Shown in pieces: positions 12,704 to 24,748 of a stretch of 64,000 nucleotides of DNA. The DNA is taken from the NCBI GenBank assembly GCA_007258455.2, contig VDFB02193867.1, forward strand, positions 564,428,809 to 564,492,808, in the 5' to 3' direction. The notes under the pieces are model-generated. The model did not search any database. It had not been told where the DNA came from and was given only the letters and a program-made list of their open reading frames with translations. Position 1 is the stretch's first letter, and each line of letters opens with the position of its first letter. This stretch comes from Sequoia sempervirens. Taxonomy: Eukaryota > Streptophyta > Pinopsida > Cupressales > Cupressaceae. The position numbers were made by a program, and so were the translations under genes.

Positions 12704-14349
12704 TGGTTCAAGAGCACACCTAGGCTAACCTCCATAGTTAGGATATTTTGGGCTTGTATCTGACATTAGCCAAATCAGAGTAATTGTATGTTTGTTTTGG
12801 ACCTTAGAAGGTCATTTCTATGGCTAGGTGAGTTAGTCATTAGAACTAAGGTCACCAAAGTTAGTCATTGTTAATAGTTTTTACATTGCTTAGCCTTAGT
12901 AGCTTAAGTTGGGATTTGAGTCTTAAATGTGTTCTAAACACATGAATGATGTTAGAAAGATTCCATGAGGCCTCAAATGGAGTTGGTTACTTGAAATATA
13001 TGAGATAGAGGTCCTAAGAGTTAGGAAGGTGGCATAATGACAAAGTTGCCAAATGTTGTTACAAAATTGTCATGACAACATTTGCCATTATGGAAAATGT
13101 TGCATGCAACTTGGTTACATAGGATCCCCTAAAGGATAGGAGTGGGGGATTGACCAAAATACCTTACAAACATGGTGAATGGAATCTAATATGAAGGAGG
13201 CTCAAATTCAAGGAAGGGAGAGATTGTAATCAAATTTTTTTTTAATAGAAGATAGCTCTGCAATTTTTATTTTTTTATGTGAACTCCGAGTGTTATTGAG
13301 TGACAGTGATACTAAGTGAATTGGATGTTTTTATTTAGTGCTAGATTTGTGTCCATAGGATAGTTCTAAACTTTTTCCATTCTACAAGTTGATTTAAGCT
13401 ATTTTAGTGTCTTGAATAAATAGGTTAAGGTTTAGGGGTTTTACTGGTCTTGTCCTGACCAGCTTGTCTTTTTATGATTCCCCATGAAATCTAGTCACGG
13501 GATTTTCCTGAGGATAGATGGATGTGCTAGGGGAGCCATTGGTATATACATATGTAGAGTTAAGAGTCATGGAGAGTGGAACAATTATGTTTAATGTCAA
13601 GCCCTAGGTGAGCTTAGAGTGCCTGGTTAGAGGTTTGACAGTAATGAATTGAAGAATTTAGGTAGGGGATTGAGGTACAGTATGGAACAAGTACAATTCC
13701 AAGTAGGGTATAGACATATCCTAACATGCTAGAAGGATTGAGGTTTATCAATCCATTTGACTATGTTTTGAGTGAGAAATCAGTGAGGTCCTAGTAAATA
13801 GGTCTTTTAACCCGATTTAACCTAGATAATAGGAAACCAGTGTACGAAGGACTTAGGAGTCTAGAATCTTTTGAATCCCTCAGAAAATTAAAAAGGGTAT
13901 TCGAATGTGGAATTGGTTTTTCAATTTGTTTGGAAAGTTTGGGAAAGAATGAAGTAAAGGTCTATGTCAAGTGCTACAAGGAATTAGGCCCCCTCAAGAC
14001 CAATTCTTGAAACCGGTAGGAAATGAGTTTGGAGATCCTCCAAGATGGATCCATTTGGAAGTAAAAGGCATGTTTCCAGTATGTTTGGAAACCCTACAAT
14101 CAATTCAATGTTTTGTGTGATGTTGGCACTTAGAGTCTTCTAAGTGTAGGAGAGAGTTTGCACATAACAAAGTGGTGTTAGTCCTTCAAGGTGAAGTACA
14201 AGGTGTGAGACTCTTGGAGAGGAGTTGGATTAGGACTTAGTTAATCATCTAAGCCTAACAAGGACCTAAAAGATATTAGGTTCCTAGACGAAGACAAGGA
14301 AAGGTCTTCTTAGCTAGTTGTGCAAGAAACCCTTGGAACACTTACACCA
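12704..14349 (+). mobile_element. 3' LTR of chromovirus unit 2
   Basis: A 1,646 bp LTR beginning TGGTT and ending CACCA. It is followed by TTAGC, the reverse complement of the GCTAA target duplication around the minus-strand chromovirus at 38698-46694. Sequence variants near its right end match the LTR at 38698-40320 better than its own partners, so the two LTRs are the same insertion end. Confidence 0.92.
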
Positions 14350-14640
14350 TTAGCGCATTCGATAGGTGAAATAGCACTTATAGGATGTCGATAGAAAATT
14401 TGGTACATTAGCACATTTAGGACATAGAATGGCACTTTTAGGTTTTTTGTGCATCGAGTATATGAAATGGTGCATTCGATTAGGGATTTAGTGCATATAG
14501 GGAAATAGAGCATAGAGGGTTTGATTTAGTGCTTTCAAGGTACATAATGGCACATTTGGGATTTTAGCGCATTCAGGGGAAATTTCAATGCATTTAGGGT
14601 TTTAGCGCTTTTAGGCCATAGAGTAGCACATCTAGCAAAA
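14350..14640 (+). repeat. Degenerate short-period repeats, TAGYGCATNTAGG core (left copy)
   Basis: Successive variants of TAGCGCATNTAGG, TAGCACATTTAGG and TAGTGCATATAGG recur every 20-40 bp, often near 21 bp. It is the inverted counterpart of 38430-38697. No coding capacity is claimed. Confidence 0.75.
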
Positions 14641-15187
14641 TTTAGACAAAATGTTGTATGATGAAAATGATGATGTATTATTGCTTCTTTGGTCAATAGA
14701 CAGATAAATTGTCTTTGTCATCATGTTGATATTGATAGAAATGATAGAAAGTTTGATAAATGATGAATTGTTTTGTGATTTGCTGATAACTTTGCTTTTA
14801 GAAAACAATGAGTAGATGACTGATATGACTACTGATAAATTTTCCTTTTGTGATAGAAAACAAATAATAGATGATGCGATTGAAAACATATTTTCCTTCA
14901 TGACTTAAGTAAAAATAGGATGATGATAGAAGAAATTGATTTGATATTCAGATAGATATATTTTGCATTGATTTCATGATATGAGTCCTTGAGATAGAAC
15001 ACTTGATATGGTTCACATGATATGATGCACTTAATAGGAGTCTGATATGTGTCACTTGAGATGAATTTTATTGATATGGGTCATTTGATAGGCCACTAAT
15101 ATGTATGATGTGAAGTAGATAGACTGTTTTGATATGAGTTGATGATATGAGTTTGATTGATTGTCCTTGTGATGACCAAAAAAATAG
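14641..15187 (+). repeat. AT-rich degenerate repeats upstream of PMD pseudogene
   Basis: The first part is low-complexity TGATGA/AAATGAT sequence. From about 14945 to 15150, variants of TTGATATGRGTCACTTGAT recur. No gene is seen. The same material, inverted, lies at 37870-38430. Confidence 0.5.
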
Positions 15188-17022
15188 GAGTTTTTCAAAA
15201 ACCTCTAGATTAGAGAGTGCTTCCCTGTAGGTTGGGATCAGATAGGAGATCTCACACCTACAGATGTGAAGTTGATAGTTGGATGTGGGTTGGGACCATT
15301 GTTGTCTATGCCTCTTATTTGGGTCAACAGGGGACTATTGACCGCTCTAGCCGAGAGATGGTATTTTGAGCACAATACTTTTCATTTGCTGATGGGTGAG
15401 ATGACGGTGATCACAGAGCATGCATACATGATTTTGGGGATCCCAGTGGTAGGTTCTCTTGTGTTCTATGACCATAAGGAGTTAGGTGGTACAAAGGAAC
15501 TGAGGAGAGTGTATGGTGATATGCATATAGTAGGGTATTGGGTGCCATGGGAAGACTTTAGGGGATATTCAACCTTACCTGTAGTGTTGGGTGCATTCAT
15601 TGGAGGCTTCCTTTGTCTAGTTCACTGGTCAAAGGGACTATCAGTTGGGTGGGGGAGGATCATTGAGCAGATGATGATTCAGCCATAGAGGTATGCCTGG
15701 GAGAGTTGTATGTTATCTCATTTATATCATGACTTGCATGACGTGGTATATAGAGGATCATCGAGTTTGTTGTGTGGTGTTACCTTGCTCCAAATCTAGG
15801 CATGGGAGCATATTGTTGTGACTAGACCACTATGTATAAGAGTTAGGTCACCAGGTAGGCTGTATGTATATGCATATTCTATTTCACTTGTCCAGCCCAA
15901 GTTGGGCAAGTTGGAGTACTAGAGACGAATCCTGGATGATATAGATTCAGTGATATGGAGGCCCTACACAAATTGTGAGGTGTGGGATACAGATCAGTTG
16001 GAGATGTCATTTGTATGTATACCCCATTTTTTGATAGGTCATACATCATTCATCATAGAGAGGTTTTTGGCCTTGCAAGTACATAAGAAGTTTGGATTCA
16101 CACAGGGGATGCCTCAGGGCGTTGCACACTATTGATGGTGCAAGGATGAGCCTGGATGGGGGCCCTACATTTCATATCAGGTTGTTTATATAGAGTATGT
16201 AGCTTTATAGCCTGAGGTATGGGATGGAAGACCCGATATTGTTGATGTGGGCATGTCAGAGGAGTATTAAGTTTACTATCACACACACCCATTTCCACGG
16301 TTCACATGTCTAGATGAGTCAGCTCCCATTTTGGTGGCACCATAGCCAGGGGTTAGGAGAAAGGAGGATGTGGGAGGTGAGGAGCAGGCAATTGGTGGAG
16401 GAGAGGAGTAGAGTGGAGATGAGAAGGAGAGTGGAGATGGGGAGGAGAGATCAGATGATGGTGATCAGGATCACCTCTTTAGTGCAACAAGCATAGATAG
16501 ATACACTACAAACCTAGGTGTAGATACTTTAGGGGTAGCAGGTGCAGTTGCAGAGCCATTTGGCTCAGGCTCAGAGTTTGACAGTGTAGTTATAGGAATA
16601 GCTTGTATAGGCACATGCATAGGCATAGGTACAGGTACAGGTACCTCCTCCTTCCCTAGACCCACAGGTAGCCTAGTTGATAGCAAAGAGGGATTCTTTT
16701 AGATGGAGGGCAGTGGAGGTAGAGGGTGTGGCACAGAGACTCATGGGCACCGTGGAGAGTGCATCTTTACAAGAGGCCATTGCAAAGGGGTTTGAGATTG
16801 CTAGGGAGGCTGAGTACTACCAGTTGAGGTATGGGGAGTTGTGTCCTCCCGACCGCATAGATCCTTACCCTTAGTCCCACAATAGGACTAGGAGAAGATC
16901 ATGGATGACCACACACAACAAAGGGGTCATAGGGTTGTGACATGATCCTAATGTAGGGACTAGTGACAGGCCATCATCCTCGAGACCAACTCCATTAGGG
17001 GGCTCAACTAGCCAGCCTTAAG
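15188..17022 (+). pseudogene. Plant mobile domain (PMD / MAIN-like) pseudogene, left copy
   Basis: Resembles the plant mobile domain, found in MAIL1/MAIN-type host proteins and in transposons; exact function in transposons is not settled. Recognisable pieces: LTALAERW then HNTFHLLMGEMT and a hydrophobic MILGIPV stretch (about 15335-15445); LSHLYHDLHDVVYRG and LLQI-stop-AWEHI (about 15713-15805); IWRPYT, then a segment ending QVHKKFGFTQGMPQ (about 15956-16117). The frame continues through an acidic and Gly-rich stretch, and a frame change near 16680 leads to an EAIAKGFEIAREAEYYQLRY helix. TAG stops at 15206, 15686, near 15797 and near 15920, plus TGA at 16133, break it. The stops near 15686, 15797 and 15920 are shared with the right copy; the one at 15206 is CAG there. 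It lies antisense to the retroelement carrying it. Family call fairly sure. Confidence 0.8.
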
Positions 17023-17440
17023 TTATTGATACAAGATCATTGATGTATCTGATTTTGTGGGAGCATGTATATTGGTTTTTATCATATCTCATGTATCTCT
17101 CTATATTGTTTAGTTTCATTGGACATTGGACATTTTGTATGTACTTTTGATGAGCGATGATATGTAGCGGCGATGAGTTTTGATGATGTGTGTTTTTGAT
17201 GTGATGAGGTGATAGGCATGTATTTCAGCATGATGTAGTATGGATTTTGATATTATTGATTTGATGACTAACATGATATGCAAGATGTTTCATGCTATCA
17301 TGATGATTTGTGATGTTTACTAATGATGTCATGCAGGTGGATGACCTAGGATGTTTGATTATGAGAGTGTGCATGGAGATATATGATATGTTTATGAAAA
17401 ATGATGTGGAAATGTAATGTATGCATGGAATTTTTGTTTT
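17023..17440. other. Non-coding arm sequence
   Basis: No gene recognised. It is AT-rich sequence with scattered GATGAT runs, matched in inverted orientation by about 35450-35896. Confidence 0.5.
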
Positions 17441-17459
17441 TGAATTTTTCAAATGCAAG

Positions 17460-18165
17460 AAATGATGATGATGGGATGGAAAATGGATGTTGTGTTTATG
17501 AGATGCATCATGAATTTGTAGTATGTATATGATTTAGGAAAAGAAATGATATGTGAAATGAGTCAAATGTTTATGGAAAAATGTCATGATATGAAAATGA
17601 TAGATGATTTAAAGATATGATATGAATGTAATGTGAAAAATGATACATAATGGGATGAAATGATAAGTGAAATAAAATGAGATGAATGATAAGATGATAA
17701 ATGATACGTAATGAAATGGTGATGAAATGATATGAAATAGATAAGTGTGAGAAATAGGATGGTGGTAATTAAATTAAGAAATGTCAGGATAGGATAATGG
17801 TGGTGGTGGTGGTGGTGGGATGGGTAATCATCATTATAGGAAACTATATAAAAATGATAAGATATTAATGACATGAAGATGATAGATAATATGAAAATGA
17901 AAATGATATGAAATACCTAATGAATAAATGAATGACATGAAATGATAGAGGATATAAATGATATGCAATAAAACAAAGATGATAAAAATGAGAATGATCA
18001 ATGATATGCAATGAAATGATATGAAAAATGATAAATGAAATGATAAAGATCTAAATGATATGAAAATGAATGATAAAGGATAAACTATATGATATGTAGA
18101 GTACCTAGATGAAATGATATTGATTAAGGAAATGATGATGAAGATAAAAGATAATGAAACAAATG
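17460..18165. repeat. ATGAAATGAT-type low-complexity tract (left copy)
   Basis: Built almost entirely from ATGAT, GAAATGAT and GATATGAAAATGA variants, with a (GGT)n run near 17797-17820. Short open frames arise only because stop codons are rare in this composition. The inverted counterpart is 34536-35400 and differs in length. Confidence 0.75.
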
Positions 18166-19013
18166 TCTGAATGTCCTCCACAAATAGTCCAAAGAGACAT
18201 GATAGTCGTTGATGTTTTTGTTCAACCTTTCAAAACTTTGATGTAGATCTAGTATGCAGATATGTACAATGATCTAAATGAAATGCAATGAAATAAAACC
18301 AACTATTTGTTGAGCGCTTTGTTAGCATTCTTGAATCATCATAGAGCATTTTAAAATTTTGGAAGTATGTACAAGCATCAGAGGGGAAATTAGCACCAAT
18401 GATGACCTGAGCACAACTTTCATGATTTTTGATATAGCAAGTGAACACAAGAATCGAGGTATAATTGAACCAAGATGACCTAAGAATTTCTTGCATAAAC
18501 AGACAAAGATTAACAACTTTTTGATGCAAATTTGGAACTGTCATCAATGATATGTCTTGGAAATCATGTCTCATGACATATTTGCACCAAATTGATAGTT
18601 AACCTCAAGGCAATAGACAAAAAGAAATCATCCTCTTTCCTTGCCACTCTAGTTCATTACATCATCGAGTGTGCTCTAGAGAGATGATATAAAAAATTAA
18701 ACAACCATTGTTCAAAATATAATACTACTATTCCAAAAATTATTCAAATTTTAGATCATCCAAATATGAGTCATGATATGGTAAATAGCTGAAAATTGTT
18801 GTGATATGGATCAATGATTGGATAGCTAATCATGTGATTTGATTGTTTTTTTGCATGATTGGATTTTATGTCATTGTCTAGTTGCTTCGGTAAAACTTGA
18901 AATTTGGTTGCCCCTAGTATGTCAACATTTGCCCCTGTATTGACACAACTTGCTGAAATGAATATTTACAATGATCAAGCCATGGAAAGATGTTATCGCT
19001 CTAGGAAAATGAT
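18166..19013. other. Inner part of left arm, no gene supported
   Basis: Matches 33803-34535 and 29676-29778 in inverted orientation. A 114-codon ATG-initiated frame at 18230-18574 on the minus strand is open in both arms, but the two copies differ by about 9 replacement and 3 silent changes. That is no sign of protein constraint. Confidence 0.5.
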
Positions 19014-19113
19014 NNNNNNNNNNNNNNNNNNNNNNNNNNNNNNNNNNNNNNNNNNNNNNNNNNNNNNNNNNNNNNNNNNNNNNNNNNNNNNNNNNNNNNN
19101 NNNNNNNNNNNNN
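19014..19113. other. Assembly gap, 100 N
   Basis: Exactly 100 N, a conventional placeholder of unknown true size. It sits at the inner end of the left inverted arm. Confidence 0.99.
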
Positions 19114-19539
19114 CAAAGTAAATAATTAAGTATGAATTTTTTATAACTTTAAAAAAATATAAAAACTCGTATGTTTGACCACCTTAACTTGGTCAAAACT
19201 TCAAGAAATTCATTTTTTTTTTTTAATCCTATAGTATGTGAAGCATAGAATGTGACACATGTTTTAGATTAAAAAAATGTGATACTGTTTAAAAGCTATA
19301 GATGTTTTTCAATAAGTCTATCAATCACGACTTTAGTCGTAATTCAAATAGAAAATGAATAATAATTATTTATTAAATTAAAAGTAAAGCATAATTTATA
19401 TTGGTGGAAAGTTGACAATCTCCTTTAAGAACCCTTCTCGTTTCATCAATTTTGGGTAAAAAAAATTCGTCAGCCACATGGGCCATCATATCTCTTACAT
19501 ATTACCACTTTTTGGCCCATCATGATCTTGCACATACCC
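19114..19539. other. Unassigned sequence between gap and LTR fragment
   Basis: AT-rich, no gene seen. It does not match the upstream part of the LTR at 47343-48514, although the sequence from 19540 onward does. It is therefore either another insertion or a chimeric join. Confidence 0.4.
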
Positions 19540-19824
19540 TAATCTTTCATTTTAATATTCATAGCATGTTAATCATATCTTAGCATAGCATGCATCCATC
19601 TTTAACCTCGTTCTCTAGGAAGACCGTTTGTTGAGCCTAGCCCAAGATCTGAGAGCAAGCTGGAATCGACAAAAACATTGGAGATAGAGGACAATGGAAC
19701 GTCTGTGAAGCATAAACGGAGTTTTCATTTCTTTTCTTTATTTTATGCTTTGATTTCAAGTTTCATTGGTGTGTTTTGATTTGTTTTTAATATACATTTG
19801 ATACACCTAAAATTGATCACACAT
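19540..19824 (+). mobile_element. 5' LTR fragment of Tat-lineage element
   Basis: The last roughly 285 bp of an LTR. It aligns closely with the end of the complete LTR at 47343-48514 (from about 48230) and stops at the same CACA terminus. The upstream three quarters of the LTR is missing here. Confidence 0.8.
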
Positions 19825-19828
19825 TTTT

Positions 19829-19848
19829 GGCAACCACCGTGGGGCCCT
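19829..19848 (+). other. Candidate primer binding site of Tat-lineage element
   Basis: A TGGCAACCACCG run starts 5 bp after the LTR end. Tat elements commonly have a TGGC-starting site here. The priming tRNA was not identified. Confidence 0.55.
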
Positions 19849-19925
19849 TGCCCCATTTTTAACATCCACTTGCAAGTTTTTTGATAGGTTGTTACGTTCT
19901 AGAATTCGGCTTTTTGATGAAAATT

Positions 19926-20225
19926 AGCATTTTAGCACATATGCAAGTTTCTATAGCGCATCCAAGATTTCTTTCAGGGCTTTTGCAAGTCTTTTGGTGC
20001 ATTCAAGAACTGTTTTAGTGCATCTAAGGAACAAAATGGTGCATATAGGGAACAAACTAGCGCATCCTTTGGCTTACTTTATTTAAATTGTAAAATTTTT
20101 CATTCTTAAGATTAGCACATTTAGGATTTATTTTAGCACATTTAAGGTTTTCTGCAATGCATTTATTATCTATTTTAGCACATATGCAGGATCTTTTAGC
20201 GCTTACAGGTTGTAACTAAATAAAG
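19926..20225 (+). repeat. Degenerate short-period repeats, leader block 1
   Basis: Variants such as TAGCACATATGCA, TAGCGCATCCAAG, TAGTGCATCTAAGG and TAGCACATTTAGG recur. Same motif family and same sense as 21270-21545. Confidence 0.7.
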
Positions 20226-21269
20226 TTCTAAGTCTGACGCCTTCCGCAGACAAATCTTTTTCTGATTAAAAAGAAGCAACCCTAGGGTAGACACAACAAT
20301 TTAAAATGAACCAATCCTAGGATAGACATGGATTAAAATGAAGCGATCTAAGATAGTCACCACACAATGATTTTTGTGGTAAAAATGAACTTGTTTTTGG
20401 TGAAGCAACATCTTCACATAGATTAAATCATTATTATTTGGGCTGTAAAAAGAACATTGTCTGCTTTGTCTATGGAAATAGGTCTATGCTCTCCCCTTAA
20501 CTAGGTGATCATACCAGACTTTCCTTTTCATTTTATGCAATTTTAATGCTTTATTACATCCTGTAGAGGGTCTGCTCTTGTGGGAAAAGGTACTCACCCA
20601 AGAGGAATGACCCAAGTGGGAACAACTAAAGCCAAGTTTTCCAACCCACTATAATCAAAAGAAAATTCTAGGAAAGTTCACAATTTGACGATAGTGTGCA
20701 AGATAACCATCCCCAAAGACTTTTTTCTAAAGGTTGGGAGGTCTCCTGAGGGAGTTTATCATTTTCCACACCAAACGGAAACACTTACTACAAACCTAGT
20801 GTTGTAGCCAACTTTGTCAGTTTCTAAACATCCTAATAATCATAGTGCAAGAGGAGGGAAGAATCTGCCCCCAAGGCACTCACCATATAACTGCCAAGGA
20901 CTATTTGCTGAAGTGATCTAGTATTCACTTTCATCACTCTGAGTATGCACTTGGAAAAGACAAAAATACGAGCGCCCCTTCAGGGGTGACACAGTTGTGT
21001 GAGTCAATGCAGTTCTAAGATGTGAGTTGTGGTTATTATGATGACCTACTTGAGTACTAAGGGTGAGTTTGCCTAAATTGTCTATTATGTGTGAAACCTG
21101 TGAATTTTTTTTTTGAATGTACACTTGATGTTTAGCATAGGGCTTAAAAAATAATTGTTTTCAGAGTGTTTGTTGTGTTTTCAATCACATTAACTCAGAT
21201 AAAAGATCATCCAAGATGAACATGCAAAAATTTAGTTGAAATTGTTCAAAGACTGTTCGAAAAACTGCT

Positions 21270-21545
21270 TTGGAAAATAGTTTTAGCGCATCTAGGGGAT
21301 ATATTAGCGCATATAAGGTCTGTTCTAGCACATTCACTAGTTAGCTCAGCACATTTAGAGCCTGTTTTAGTGCATAGACTGAATATTCTGCAACAATTTT
21401 TGTCATTGTCAAAGCATTTTTTTGTAGCGCATAGAGGACACAAAGTAGCGCATCTGAGGTCTATTGTAATGCATTTGACTATTTCTTTAGTGCATATGCT
21501 TGTTTTTGTAGTGCATACAAGGTACAGAGTAGCGCATCTATCACT
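21270..21545 (+). repeat. Degenerate ~22 bp repeats, leader block 2
   Basis: Successive units start TAGCGCATCTAGG, TAGCGCATATAAGG, TAGCACATTCACT and AGCACATTTAGAG at 21-22 bp spacing. Later units at 21425-21545 are more widely spaced. This is the clearest expression of the period. Confidence 0.75.
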
Positions 21546-22244
21546 TTTTAGGATTATTACTTTTGACAGATCTGAATTTGTAACATCTTCGGTCCAGTAG
21601 CCTTTTGACATTTCTCTCATGCTTAGAGAGTGGAAATCAACCAAATTTGTCAAGAAATCGATTAGGATCAAGAAACCCAAGAAACATTTAGGTTATAAGA
21701 AAACCTTACAACATAGGAAGTTTTTGTATAAAATTTGAAACGTCTTGCTCCATTACTGTGAGTTTCTCCATAGGTACCAAGATTTTGCTAGGGGATTTAC
21801 CGACAAGTACATTGTAGAGCCTTTATATTCACAAGCCTATTTCTAGAGAAGAGATCTATCACAATGAGACAATCACAATCAACTTCTCAACTTTGATTAT
21901 CTGCCACAACCTTCCATTGAGTATCCAACACATCCCAGTCAAATCCTTCAGTGAATTTAATTAGGCTATCATTCTTCAAAAACAAGGATCAAATCTTAAA
22001 AGTGCACCTTTCAGCAAATTTCTGATTATTGATTCAACTTCCCCAACAAGATTCTGATATCCTTTATCATTGGAAGCCACAATCAAGAATTAGGAACATA
22101 TTTTGATCATATCATAATATTTTCATCTTATCGGATCAAAACATCATCATTTTTGCACTTACCAAATTGTGATCTAAGTCTAGAAGAATGTTTCAAAATC
22201 ATATGCCTATTTTTACAAGATCTTAATACAATAAGCTAAAAGAG

Positions 22245-23690
22245 GATATTCAACAAGAAGATCATACCCAAAGAACTCAAGAAGAAGGTGAGAATAGTAA
22301 TCCCCTTTATAGTGTGAGTCGAAATCCCCTCTTTAATGATGACATGGGTGAAAGAGAAAATAATTTGTTCCCTTCAAACAAAGACATGAGCAAAACTCTT
22401 TTAGATAGTGATGATGAACAAGATGAAGAACATTGCCTTAGAGAAGTTTAACAAGATCCTAAATTTCATAAAGCCTTAGAAAAGATCTTAGAGTGCAACA
22501 AAGAGAAATATTTCCTATATTTGGCTGACAAAGGAGCTAAATTGCCACATGATTTTGATACTGAGAATTTGAAGAAAAGCCTTAATGACACACCCTTGTC
22601 TGATACTAGTGCATTGTCTCAACAGGTTAAGGCACTTCAAGGAAAAATTAAAAACCTACAAGGGGGAACCACAATGAAGACATATGCTCTTGATGACATA
22701 TTTCCTTATCGTTTTGATCAATGTCTCAATATGATCCCATTTCCTAAACATTGTGAAGTCCCAAAGTTTGATCGTTACAATGGGAAATTGGATCCAATCG
22801 ATCATATTAGGGACTTCTGAAATATGACTTTAGAGTTTTCTCATGAGGACACATGCTTGATGTGTTTATTTCCTAGAAGTCTTGGAGGCTAATCTATGGA
22901 ATGGCTATCGAAAATCACACCGCCTATCAAGACATTTGAGGAATTGATTAATGAGTTTATATCATAATATTCCTACAACATACAACATCAAATAACCATG
23001 ATTGATCTCTGCAAGGCTAAGCAAAAACCTGGAGAACCATTTATTACATTTCTTCAGAGATGGAGAAGATTGTTCACTAGATATCTGCGCCATTTTCCTG
23101 AAAAGGAAAAGATCATCACTTTCATAAACAACTTAGATCAAGAGATGAGATATCATCCTAATCTTCATTGTCCTCCCTCTTTTCAAAAATTGATTGAAAA
23201 TGCCATCACCATTGAAAGTGCCTTGGTCTAGAGAGGGATAATAAAACTTGATAAGGACAATCCTAGCTCGTCAAATCACCACAAAGACAAATCTAATTTT
23301 TGGAATAACAACAAAAATGTGGTGAATGATGATGTTGCAGATGCAAATCATGTCTCAACTAAGCCATTTGTTCTTAGTGCTTCAAGTGCTCATCACAACA
23401 ATAACTATAACAATGTCAACTTAGTCATAAATTAGGTAAACAATCCTCCTCCTCTGAGGAATAATGTGAATCAAAATTCTACTCCCAACCAAGGGAATGC
23501 CAACAATCAAGGTTACCATGGAAACGAAAACAACAATAATTCCTTAGGCAATACCTCGAACAAAAATCTACAACGATCTTCATTCTTCTCTAGCAGAAGA
23601 AATTTTATTCCATTGGGTCAATCCTTAGAATCTACATTCAAAGAATTGATGGCTAAAATTGTTCTTACTTTGCCACCTTAACGCAACTTT
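22245..23690 (+). pseudogene. Tat-lineage gag region (broken)
   Basis: One frame with scattered stops (near 22449, 22818, 22890, 22965, 23229, 23433). The central part matches the retrotransposon Gag core: PKFDRYNGKLDPIDHIRDF near 22760, then a helical block at 22998-23228 that includes PGEPFITFLQRWRRLF. An Asn-rich tail (23270-23600) follows. It would form the particle shell if intact. Protease follows in the same frame. Confidence 0.8.
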
Positions 23691-24680
23691 GAACCTAGTG
23701 TGAAGCCTCCATCATGGAATGATGCATACTAGTCTAATTATCATCAGTGCAAGGGCCATCACATGAATACTTTTCAAGCCCTAAAAAATAAAGTCCAAGA
23801 CTTAATCAAAAATGGCACCATCACAATAGGAGGACACCAACAATCAAATGAAGACCGCCAAGAATTTCACAACCCTTTTCCCAACTATCAAAGGGGTGAG
23901 TCTTCTAGAAAAAGTGTGAATCATATCAATGATCATATAATAATTCATATCTACACTGATGACGAGCGGGTCAATGTTATAAAAGTTAAGGAAAAGATGG
24001 AATATAGAGAATTCAATGCAACAACAAGAGTACAAGCTAAATTTGTCTTAAAGGGAACTTCTTCAAAAATCAATGTGCCCCTACCTCAACATCAATATTA
24101 CTTATTCAATCAACTTGGAAAAAATCCCGCTCATATTTCTATCTTAGAACTCCTAAATATTTCCCTAGTACATAGGGAAATTCTAGAAAAGGCCCTCATT
24201 GAAACAATTATATCCACCGATCTGGATGTGGACCAATTTCAATCCATTGTGGGACACCTGTCCTCACCCACATGCCTCACATTCTTCAAAAAAGATGACA
24301 CTTCCATGACACATCCCCATAATTCATCACTATACTTAGAAGTCATGATCCACAAGTTTCGTGTTAGACATGTACTAATAGATGGAGGTGCTAGTTTGAA
24401 CATATGTACTATGAATTTAGTTCAAGCTTTAGGATTTTTTGAGGACTCCATTGATCCTAGAAGAAATATTACTATTAAATGCTATGATAATGAGGAGAGA
24501 GTGTCCAAGGGTTTAATTATGCTACCAATCAAAGTGGGACCTGTTATCAAAAATACTTTATGTCAAGTGTTAGATCATGATCTTGCATACAACATCTTGT
24601 TGGGTCATCCTTGGATCCATGAAATGCAAGTTGTCCCATCCACATATCATCAATGTCTTAAGTTTCCTTATGATGGATAG
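23691..24680 (+). pseudogene. Tat-lineage protease region (broken)
   Basis: Continues the gag frame after stops near 23679 and 23730; the longest open part is 23763-24677. A retropepsin-type active site, LIDGGASLNIC, has its Asp at 24381-24383, followed by the usual hydrophobic NILLGHPWIHEM segment near 24590 typical of Tat and Athila proteases. The frame ends at 24678. Downstream coding is in another frame, so a frameshift lies between 24680 and 24750. Confidence 0.8.
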
Positions 24681-24748
24681 GAGATTATAATACTAGTAGA
24701 TAATTCAAATAGTCATACTTGTGCCAGCATCAAAGCTAGTCAAGACAC

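Larger units (their letters stand above)
14350..19013 (+). repeat. Left arm of large inverted duplication (Tat-type 3' region)
   Basis: Reverse complement of 29676-29778 joined to 33803-38697, base by base apart from scattered substitutions and repeat-length differences. Over the 140-codon open PMD segment the arms differ at 10 amino acids, so divergence is a few percent. The arm stops exactly at the run of N. The homology continues outward into the chromoviruses on both sides. In element terms this is the sequence between pol and the 3' LTR of a Tat-lineage element lying on the minus strand. Confidence 0.9.
19849..22244 (+). other. Long untranslated leader of Tat-lineage element
   Basis: About 2.4 kb between the primer binding site and gag, with no convincing coding sequence. 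It holds two blocks of the TAGYGCATNTAGG repeat family (19926-20225 and 21270-21545). A 144-codon minus-strand frame over the second block has periodic Cys residues that simply mirror the DNA repeat. The stretches between and after the blocks show nothing recognisable. Confidence 0.55.

Noticed and set aside
18904..19125. Frames reading through the run of N.
   Set aside because: The sequence is unknown there; the frames are artefacts.
21246..21680. A 144-codon minus-strand frame with periodic Cys residues.
   Set aside because: The periodicity follows from the 22 bp DNA repeats in the leader; it is not independent evidence for a protein.
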